Shown here one piece after another: positions 1 through 4,782 of a stretch of 5,849 nucleotides of DNA. The position numbers and the translations under genes are program-made. The notes beneath the pieces are model-generated. The model was not told the origin of the DNA. It saw nothing but the letters and a program-made list of their open reading frames with translations, and did not search any database. The number at the start of each line of letters is the position of its first letter. Position 1 is the first letter of the stretch. Source of the DNA: an uncultured Burkholderiales bacterium (GTDB lineage Bacteria > Pseudomonadota > Gammaproteobacteria > Burkholderiales > Burkholderiaceae_E); assembly GCA_903831925.1 (NCBI GenBank), contig CAIKZV010000125.1, positions 1 to 5,849 on the forward strand, in the 5' to 3' direction.

Positions 1-1
1 C

Positions 2-313
2 ACCGTGATCGGTTTTGCACCGATGACCATCGGCAAGATTCTTGGCCCGTCCAGGCCGGATGCCGAAAAGAATTCACCCTATGAATGCGGCTTCGAGGCC
101 TTCGAAGACGCGAGGATGAAGTTCGACGTTCGCTACTACCTCGTCGCCATCCTGTTCATCCTTTTTGATCTCGAGATTGCCTTTCTGTTTCCGTGGGCGG
201 TGTCGCTTAATTCGATCGGTTTTTTCGGTTTCATGGCGATGATGGTGTTTCTGACCATCCTGGTCGTCGGCTTTGTGTACGAGTGGATGAAGGGTGCACT
301 CGACTGGGAGTAG
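2..313 (+). CDS. nuoA: NADH-quinone oxidoreductase subunit A (NuoA), 5'-truncated
   Basis: NuoA (the ND3 homologue) is a small membrane subunit of complex I. Its loop after the first transmembrane helix lies near the quinone cavity and the membrane/peripheral arm junction. The frame is open from the window edge to the TAG at 311-313. It shows the conserved loop motif PYECGFEAFEDARMKFDVRYY, including the loop cysteine. Two hydrophobic segments follow, at roughly nt 140-205 and 215-285, and the typical ending GALDWE. The family in betaproteobacteria is about 119 residues, so some 15-18 N-terminal residues, including most of the first helix, lie upstream of the window. The GTG at 5 is in frame but is internal and unlikely to be the start. 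NuoA is the usual first gene of nuo operons, so the promoter should lie just outside the window. Identification is secure. Confidence 0.97.
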   Translation, partial: TVIGFAPMTIGKILGPSRPDAEKNSPYECGFEAFEDARMKFDVRYYLVAILFILFDLEIAFLFPWAVSLNSIGFFGFMAMMVFLTILVVGFVYEWMKGALDWE

Positions 314-463
314 GCAGCGAAATCCGCTCGCCCGGTTGAAGATGGAAGTAGGCCAGCGCCTCTGCCGGCTAGTGTTTCAGTCAAGGTTCTGTCAAGCGTT
401 TTGCCCTTTGCCCTCTGGCTGGGGTTCACAACTGGCGCCTTCCAGGGTGCAAGTGAGCATGCA
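314..463 (+). other. nuoA-nuoB intergenic spacer
   Basis: This 150-bp spacer is the longest gap between genes in the window; the others run from an overlap to 65 bp. I see no convincing promoter boxes and no intrinsic terminator (no stem followed by a T run). It contains a short direct repeat, TCAAG-N-TT, at about 382-398, and a tandem TTTGCCC at about 399-412. A weak possible stem pairs CTGG at 432-435 with CCAG at 442-445. A 41-codon frame (342-467) crosses it and ends in an ATGA overlap with nuoB. The nuoB frame is also open back to an ATG at 401. The purine-rich AGTGAG at 452-457 is the best candidate ribosome binding site for nuoB. Confidence 0.6.
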
Positions 464-940
464 ATGAGCGTCGAAGGCATTCTTAACGAGGGGTTCGTGA
501 CCACGAGCCTCGACAAATTGATCAACTGGACTCGCACAGGGTCGATGTGGCCGATGACCTTCGGCCTGGCGTGCTGTGCTGTCGAGATGATGCACGCCGG
601 CGCCGCCCGCTACGACCTTGATCGCTTCGGCATCATGTTTCGGCCGAGCCCTCGTCAGTCCGATGTGATGATCGTCGCCGGAACGCTGTGCAACAAGATG
701 GCGCCTGCGCTTCGCAAGGTCTACGACCAGATGGCCGAGCCGCGTTGGGTGATCTCTATGGGGTCATGCGCCAATGGCGGCGGCTACTACCATTATTCTT
801 ATTCGGTCGTTCGCGGCTGCGACCGGATTGTCCCGGTCGACATTTATGTCCCCGGCTGTCCGCCGACCGCTGAAGCGCTTCTCTACGGCATTCTGCAATT
901 GCAGAACAAGATCCGTCAGACCAGCACGATTGCCCGCTGA
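464..940 (+). CDS. nuoB: NADH-quinone oxidoreductase subunit B (NuoB), N2 cluster
   Basis: NuoB (PSST/Nqo6 family) carries the terminal [4Fe-4S] cluster N2, which passes electrons to quinone at the interface with NuoD. The 158-residue product has the four N2 ligands: the adjacent pair Cys37-Cys38 (in GLACCAVEMM), Cys102 (MGSCANGGGYY) and Cys132 (VPGCPPTAEALLYG). The block from about residue 58 to 140 is nearly invariant in the family. I chose the ATG at 464 because homologues begin with an M-S-[VI]-E-G-like N-terminus and AGTGAG lies 6 bp upstream. An in-frame ATG at 401 would add 21 residues that do not resemble the family. The gene is followed after 10 bp by nuoC, consistent with co-transcription. 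It lacks transmembrane segments and acts in the peripheral arm on the cytoplasmic side. Confidence 0.98.
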   Translation: MSVEGILNEGFVTTSLDKLINWTRTGSMWPMTFGLACCAVEMMHAGAARYDLDRFGIMFRPSPRQSDVMIVAGTLCNKMAPALRKVYDQMAEPRWVISMGSCANGGGYYHYSYSVVRGCDRIVPVDIYVPGCPPTAEALLYGILQLQNKIRQTSTIAR

Positions 941-950
941 AGACAGGCCG

Positions 951-1547
951 ATGGCGACGATCGAATCCCTGAAGGCCGACCTCGAGCGGGTGCTTGGGCA
1001 AGATGTGCTTGGGCTGACCGAGCGGCTTGGAGAACTGACGCTGGTCGTCAAGGCCGACTGTTATCCCGCTGTCTGTATTGCCTTGCGTGATGACGCGAGC
1101 TTGCGTTTTGACACGCTCATCGATCTGTGTGGCCTCGACTATCGCGATTACGGCGATGGCAGTCGGGACGGCGGCCGTTTTGCGGCAGTGCTGCACCTCC
1201 TGTCGGTCCATCACAACCACCGGCTGCGTCTTCGCGTGTTTTGCGAAGACGATAATTTCCCGGTCCTGGCCTCGGTGACCGGAGTGTGGCCGGCTGCCGG
1301 CTGGTTTGAGCGCGAGGCCTTCGATCTGTTCGGCATCGTTTTCGAAGGCCACCCAGACCTGCGTCGGATCCTGACCGATTACGGTTTTGTCGGCCATCCT
1401 TTCCGCAAGGATTTCCCGGTCTCGGGTTATGTCGAGATGCGTTACGACCCTGAGCAAAAGCGGGTGATCTATCAGCCTGTGACCATCGAGCCGCGAGAGA
1501 TCGTGCCCCGTGTGATTCGCGAGGAGGGCTACGGCGTCGGGCGTTAA
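951..1547 (+). CDS. nuoC: NADH-quinone oxidoreductase subunit C (NuoC, 30 kDa subunit)
   Basis: NuoC is a cofactor-free structural subunit of the peripheral arm that packs against NuoD and NuoB. The 198-residue product carries the complex I 30 kDa signature at residues 120-145 (EREAFDLFGI, then GHPDLRRILTDYG). The conserved tail follows: GHPFRKDFP, GYVEMRYDPEQKRVIYQP and the C-terminal EPREIVPRVIREEGYG. The start is the ATG at 951, 10 bp after the nuoB stop. The frame stays open back to 774, but that part only shadows nuoB. The ribosome binding site is weak (an AGG at 945-947, and GAAG spanning the nuoB stop), which suggests translational coupling to nuoB. nuoC is a separate gene here, unlike the fused nuoCD of enterobacteria. 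Its length is normal for betaproteobacteria and nothing in it looks damaged. Confidence 0.97.
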   Translation: MATIESLKADLERVLGQDVLGLTERLGELTLVVKADCYPAVCIALRDDASLRFDTLIDLCGLDYRDYGDGSRDGGRFAAVLHLLSVHHNHRLRLRVFCEDDNFPVLASVTGVWPAAGWFEREAFDLFGIVFEGHPDLRRILTDYGFVGHPFRKDFPVSGYVEMRYDPEQKRVIYQPVTIEPREIVPRVIREEGYGVGR

Positions 1548-1553
1548 GCCCGA
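1537..1553 (+). other. perfect 6-bp hairpin over the nuoC stop codon
   Basis: TCGGGC (1537-1542) and GCCCGA (1548-1553) are perfect inverted copies separated by GTTAA, so the nuoC stop TAA lies in the loop. No T run follows, so this is not an intrinsic terminator. The structure ends 12 bases before the nuoD ATG and pairs part of the only SD-like GAG (1552-1554). An effect on nuoD translation or on transcript stability is possible but is inference. Part of the stem also encodes the NuoC C-terminus, so chance is a real alternative. Confidence 0.4.
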
Positions 1554-1565
1554 GTGTCTCGAACC

Positions 1566-2819
1566 ATGGCAGAGATCAAGAACTACACCCTCAATTTTGG
1601 CCCTCAGCATCCGGCGGCACACGGTGTGCTGCGGCTGGTGCTCGAGCTCGACGGCGAGGTGGTTCAGCGCGCCGACCCGCATATCGGGCTGCTGCATCGG
1701 GCAACTGAAAAGCTGGCCGAGACCCGGACCTATCTTCAGAACTTGCCCTACATGGACAGGCTCGACTACGTCTCGATGATGTGCAACGAGCACAGCTATG
1801 TGATGGCCATCGAGAAGATGACCGGCGTTCAGGTGCCTGTGCGGGCGCAATACATCCGCGTGATGTTCGATGAGATCACCCGCATCCTCAACCATCTGAT
1901 GTGGCTGGGTGCGCATGCACTCGATGTCGGCGCCATGACGGTGTTTCTCTACGCCTTTCGCGAGCGGGAAGACCTGATGGACTGCTATGAAGCGGTCTCG
2001 GGTGCACGCATGCATGCGGCCTACTATCGACCGGGGGGCGTCTATCGCGATCTTCCCGACCGGATGCCGCAGTACGTGGCCAGCAAGGTTCGCAATGCAA
2101 GCGGTGTGCGCGAACTCAACGTCGATCGTCAGGGCTCGCTGCTCGACTTCATCCAGGCCTTCACCGATCGTTTCCCCGGCTACGTCGACGATTACGAGAC
2201 GCTGCTGACCGATAACCGGATCTGGAAGCAGCGGCTGGTCGGCATTGGTGTCGTGTCGCCTGAGCGTGCCAAGGCCCTCGGCTTTACCGGTCCGATGCTG
2301 CGAGGCTCCGGTGTCGAATGGGATCTGCGGCGCAAGCAGCCGTATGAGGTCTACGACAAGCTCGACTTCGATATCCCGGTGGGTCGCAATGGCGACAGCT
2401 ACGACCGCTACCTGGTTCGAATCGAAGAGATGCGCCAGAGCAACCGGATCATTCGGCAGTGCATCGAGTGGCTGCGAAACAATCCCGGTCCGGTCATTGT
2501 TGATGATCACAAAGTGGCGCCGCCTTCCCGGCTCGATATGAAGTCGAACATGGAAGAGCTGATCCACCACTTCAAGCTGTTCACCGAAGGCATGCATGTG
2601 CCCGAAGGCGAGGCTTACAGTGCGGTCGAGCATCCGAAGGGAGAGTTCGGCATCTACCTCGTCTCCGACGGTGCCAACAAGCCCTATCGGCTCAAGATCC
2701 GGGCGCCCGGTTTTCCGCACCTGCAGGCGCTCGACGAGATGGTTCGCGGTCACATGATTGCCGACGTGGTGACGCTGATCGGGTCCCAGGACATCGTCTT
2801 CGGGGAGATCGATCGATGA
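1566..2819 (+). CDS. nuoD: NADH-quinone oxidoreductase subunit D (NuoD, 49 kDa subunit)
   Basis: NuoD (49 kDa/Nqo4, related to the large subunit of NiFe hydrogenases) forms the quinone-binding chamber with NuoB. From the ATG at 1566 the product is 417 residues, the usual length in betaproteobacteria. It opens with NFGPQHPAAHGVLRL at residues 10-24 and has the 49 kDa signature LHRATEKLAE from residue 43. His19 and Tyr68 are 49 residues apart, as are the quinone-headgroup ligands His38 and Tyr87 of Thermus Nqo4, so they are probably equivalent. The C-terminus, RGHMIADVVTLIGSQDIVFGEIDR, fits the family. A GTG at 1554 would add only four residues (MSRT) and homologues start at M-A-E-I, so I prefer the ATG. 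The gap to nuoC is 18 bp. The stop overlaps the nuoE start as ATGA, a sign of translational coupling. Confidence 0.98.
   Translation: MAEIKNYTLNFGPQHPAAHGVLRLVLELDGEVVQRADPHIGLLHRATEKLAETRTYLQNLPYMDRLDYVSMMCNEHSYVMAIEKMTGVQVPVRAQYIRVMFDEITRILNHLMWLGAHALDVGAMTVFLYAFREREDLMDCYEAVSGARMHAAYYRPGGVYRDLPDRMPQYVASKVRNASGVRELNVDRQGSLLDFIQAFTDRFPGYVDDYETLLTDNRIWKQRLVGIGVVSPERAKALGFTGPMLRGSGVEWDLRRKQPYEVYDKLDFDIPVGRNGDSYDRYLVRIEEMRQSNRIIRQCIEWLRNNPGPVIVDDHKVAPPSRLDMKSNMEELIHHFKLFTEGMHVPEGEAYSAVEHPKGEFGIYLVSDGANKPYRLKIRAPGFPHLQALDEMVRGHMIADVVTLIGSQDIVFGEIDR
2802..2807 (+). promoter_or_regulatory. ribosome binding site of nuoE
   Basis: GGGGAG lies inside the last codons of nuoD, 8 bases before the nuoE ATG at 2816. 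It is a good Shine-Dalgarno match and, with the ATGA overlap, supports this start over the in-frame ATGs at 2825 and 2846. Confidence 0.6.
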
Positions 2820-3346
2820 GCACCATGCCGATTTCGCCAGACACCATGACAAGCCTCAACGCGCCGCTGCTGTCTGCGGCTGCCTACCTCAGGATCGAAC
2901 GCGAGGTGGCGAAGTTTCCCCCCGATCAGAAGCAGTCTGCCGTGATGGCCGCATTGGCCATCGCTCAGGATGAAATCGGCTGGGTCTCGCAGGCGGTGAT
3001 CGATGATGTGGCCCGGGTGCTCGGCATGACCCCGATTGCGGTCTGGGAAGTGGCCTCGTTCTACAACATGTATGCCACGACCCCGCCCGGTACTTTCAAG
3101 GTCGGCATCTGCACCTGTCTGCCCTGCGCATTGCGCGATGGCGAAAAGGCGGCCTCCTACCTGAAGGCCAAGCTTGGGATCGGTTTTGGCGAGACCACGC
3201 CCGACGGTCGAATCACGCTGGTCGAAACCGAATGCCTGGGTGCCTGCGGCGATGCCCCGGTGCTGCTGGTCAACAACAAGCGGATGTGCAGTTTCATGAG
3301 CGTGCAAAAGCTTGACGCGCTGGTCGATGAACTCAAGAACACCTGA
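2816..3346 (+). CDS. nuoE: NADH-quinone oxidoreductase subunit E (NuoE), N1a cluster
   Basis: NuoE (24 kDa subunit, thioredoxin-like ferredoxin fold) binds the [2Fe-2S] cluster N1a beside the FMN of NuoF, in the NADH-oxidising module. The 176-residue product has an N-terminal helical region with EVASFYNMYATTPPG at about residues 78-92. Four cluster ligands follow as Cys99-x4-Cys104 (CTCLPC) and Cys140-x3-Cys144 (ECLGACGDAP). The start is the ATG at 2816, which overlaps the nuoD stop by 4 bases behind a good ribosome binding site. The first 13 residues are poorly conserved, so ATG 2825 or 2846 cannot be fully excluded. One detail is uncommon: Cys101 between the first two ligands, where I recall asparagine in close homologues. 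nuoF follows after 16 bp. Confidence 0.97.
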   Translation: MSTMPISPDTMTSLNAPLLSAAAYLRIEREVAKFPPDQKQSAVMAALAIAQDEIGWVSQAVIDDVARVLGMTPIAVWEVASFYNMYATTPPGTFKVGICTCLPCALRDGEKAASYLKAKLGIGFGETTPDGRITLVETECLGACGDAPVLLVNNKRMCSFMSVQKLDALVDELKNT

Positions 3347-3350
3347 AGCC

Positions 3351-3356
3351 GAGGAA
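3351..3356 (+). promoter_or_regulatory. ribosome binding site of nuoF
   Basis: GAGGAA lies 6 bases upstream of the GTG at 3363, in the 16-bp nuoE-nuoF gap. It decides the nuoF start: the frame has no ATG near the expected N-terminus, and the upstream alternative at 3312 lies inside nuoE. Confidence 0.6.
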
Positions 3357-3362
3357 CAGAAC

Positions 3363-4709
3363 GTGGGAGCCGACGATTTTCGCGAAGCGCTGACTGATGT
3401 CAGAGTCCAGGAGACCTGCTTCCATGATCGTCACATCACGCCGCAGATCTATGCCGGCCTGAGGTCTGCCGCTGATTGGTCGATCAAGGCCTATGAGGCG
3501 CGCGATGGCTATCAGGCCCTGCGTCGAATCCTGACGGAAGGCCTGACGCCGGAGCAGGTGATCGCCGAAGTCAAGGCGTCTGGCCTGCGTGGTCGCGGTG
3601 GTGCGGGCTTCCCCACCGGACTGAAGTGGAGCTTCATGCCGCGCCAGTTTCCGGGCCAGAAGTATTTGGTGTGCAATTCCGATGAAGGCGAGCCCGGTAC
3701 CTTCAAAGACCGCGACATCCTTCGCTACAACCCGCATATCGTGATCGAAGGGATGGCGATTGCGGCGTATGCGATGGGCATCTCGGTCGGCTACAACTAT
3801 ATTCACGGCGAGATCTGGGACGCCTACGCACGCTTTGAAGAAGCGCTTGAAGAGGCGCGCGCGGCCGGCTACCTCGGTGAGTCGATCATGGGGTCCGCCT
3901 TCTCGTTCCAGTTGCATGCATTCCATGGTTATGGCGCGTACATCTGCGGCGAAGAAACCGCGCTGCTCGAATCGCTCGAGGGCAAGAAGGGTCAGCCGCG
4001 TTTCAAGCCGCCGTTTCCGGCGAGCTTCGGCCTCTATGGCAAGCCGACCACGATCAACAACACCGAGACCTTCGCGGCAGTGCCCTGGATCATTCGCAAT
4101 GGCGGCCCGAAGTTCCTTGAGGTCGGCAAACCCAACAACGGTGGCACCAAGATCTTTTCGGTCTCGGGCGATGTCGAGCGTCCGGGCAACTACGAGATTC
4201 CGCTGGGTACGCCCTTTGCCAAACTGCTCGAGCTTGCCGGCGGGATGCGTGGCGGTCACAAGCTCAAGATGGTGATTCCAGGCGGCTCATCGATGCCGGT
4301 GCTGCCTGCCGAGATCATGATGGCGACCGATATGGACTACGACTCGATCGCCAAGGCCGGGTCGATGCTCGGCTCGGGCGCAGTCATCGTCATGAACGAG
4401 ACGCGCTGCGCAGTGAAGTCGCTGCTGCGACTGTCCTATTTTTATTACGAGGAATCGTGCGGCCAGTGCACGCCGTGTCGCGAGGGCACCGGCTGGCTTT
4501 GGCGAATCGTCGATCGCATCGAGCACGGCAAGGGCACCCACGACGATCTCAAGCGGCTCGGCGAGATCGCAGACAATATCGCCGGACGCACCATCTGCGC
4601 GTTGGGCGACGCGGCGGCCATGCCGGTGAAGGCCTTCCTCAAGCACTACTGGTCCGAGTTCGAGCATCACATCGAACACAAGCGTTGCGTGGTGCCGTCC
4701 TATGTCTGA
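3363..4709 (+). CDS. nuoF: NADH-quinone oxidoreductase subunit F (NuoF), FMN/NADH-binding
   Basis: NuoF (51 kDa/Nqo1) is the entry site of complex I. It oxidises NADH, holds FMN and passes electrons through [4Fe-4S] cluster N3. The 448-residue product has the glycine-rich FMN/NADH loop GLRGRGGAGFPTGLKW at residues 74-89 and NSDEGEPGTFKDRD at 105-118. The second nucleotide-binding signature, GYGAYICGEETALLES, is at 189-204. An SLBB-type segment starts near residue 262 (IFSVSGDVERPGNYEIPLGT). The N3 ligands are Cys366, Cys369 and Cys372 (ESCGQCTPCREG) and Cys412 (RTICALGDAAA). I chose the GTG at 3363 because GAGGAA precedes it at good spacing. This gives about 20 residues before the conserved HDRHI segment, which is close to where several homologues begin. 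The C-terminus, HIEHKRCVVPSYV, is typical. The exact start is the least certain point. Confidence 0.97.
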   Translation: MGADDFREALTDVRVQETCFHDRHITPQIYAGLRSAADWSIKAYEARDGYQALRRILTEGLTPEQVIAEVKASGLRGRGGAGFPTGLKWSFMPRQFPGQKYLVCNSDEGEPGTFKDRDILRYNPHIVIEGMAIAAYAMGISVGYNYIHGEIWDAYARFEEALEEARAAGYLGESIMGSAFSFQLHAFHGYGAYICGEETALLESLEGKKGQPRFKPPFPASFGLYGKPTTINNTETFAAVPWIIRNGGPKFLEVGKPNNGGTKIFSVSGDVERPGNYEIPLGTPFAKLLELAGGMRGGHKLKMVIPGGSSMPVLPAEIMMATDMDYDSIAKAGSMLGSGAVIVMNETRCAVKSLLRLSYFYYEESCGQCTPCREGTGWLWRIVDRIEHGKGTHDDLKRLGEIADNIAGRTICALGDAAAMPVKAFLKHYWSEFEHHIEHKRCVVPSYV

Positions 4710-4782
4710 TCGGATTCTGCGCAATGGCCCGACGCCTGATGGCGTCAACCTGGTGAACTTCTTCGGCAGCGAACATGGTTGA
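4702..4782 (+). CDS. possible 26-residue small protein or leader peptide between nuoF and nuoG
   Basis: An ATG at 4702 overlaps the end of nuoF by 8 bases. It opens a frame of 26 codons that closes at TGA 4780-4782, 8 bases inside nuoG. The product starts MSDRILRNGPTPDGV and ends NLVNFFGSEHG. It has no signal peptide, membrane segment or motif I recognise. The codons (CTG, GTG, AAC, TTC, GGC, GTC) resemble those of the neighbouring genes. nuoG has no clear Shine-Dalgarno sequence, so ribosomes ending here could reinitiate at nuoG. The sORF also lacks a ribosome binding site and would itself depend on coupling from nuoF. It could be a chance frame in a 65-bp spacer, so confidence is low. Confidence 0.28.
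   Translation: MSDRILRNGPTPDGVNLVNFFGSEHG
4731..4746 (+). other. perfect 6-bp hairpin in the nuoF-nuoG gap
   Basis: GACGCC (4731-4736) and GGCGTC (4741-4746) form a perfect GC-rich stem around the loop TGAT. AACCTGG follows rather than a T run, so it is not a rho-independent terminator. It lies 28 bases upstream of the nuoG ATG and could influence transcript processing or stability. It also sits within the possible small reading frame, so it may instead be ordinary coding sequence. Confidence 0.4.

Noticed and set aside
401..463. A 21-residue N-terminal extension of NuoB from the ATG at 401
   Set aside because: Homologues start at the position of the ATG at 464, which has an SD-like AGTGAG upstream. 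The extension resembles no NuoB N-terminus.
314..463. Internal promoter or terminator in the nuoA-nuoB spacer
   Set aside because: I found no paired -35/-10-like boxes at suitable spacing and no stem followed by a T run. The spacer is unusual in length only.
1554..1565. GTG at 1554 as the nuoD start
   Set aside because: It would add only four residues not seen in homologues and leaves little room for a ribosome binding site. The ATG at 1566 gives the family length of 417.
2807..2818. GATCGATCGAT repeat at the nuoD-nuoE junction as an operator or methylation-controlled site
   Set aside because: It is explained by nuoD codons for its last residues (EIDR) and the start of nuoE. It is a short simple repeat with no sign of a regulator or promoter nearby.
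756..2852. A 698-codon open frame on the minus strand opposite nuoC and nuoD
   Set aside because: It lies entirely antisense to strongly conserved genes. Long antisense frames are common in GC-rich genes with biased third positions. The translation shows no domain I recognise.
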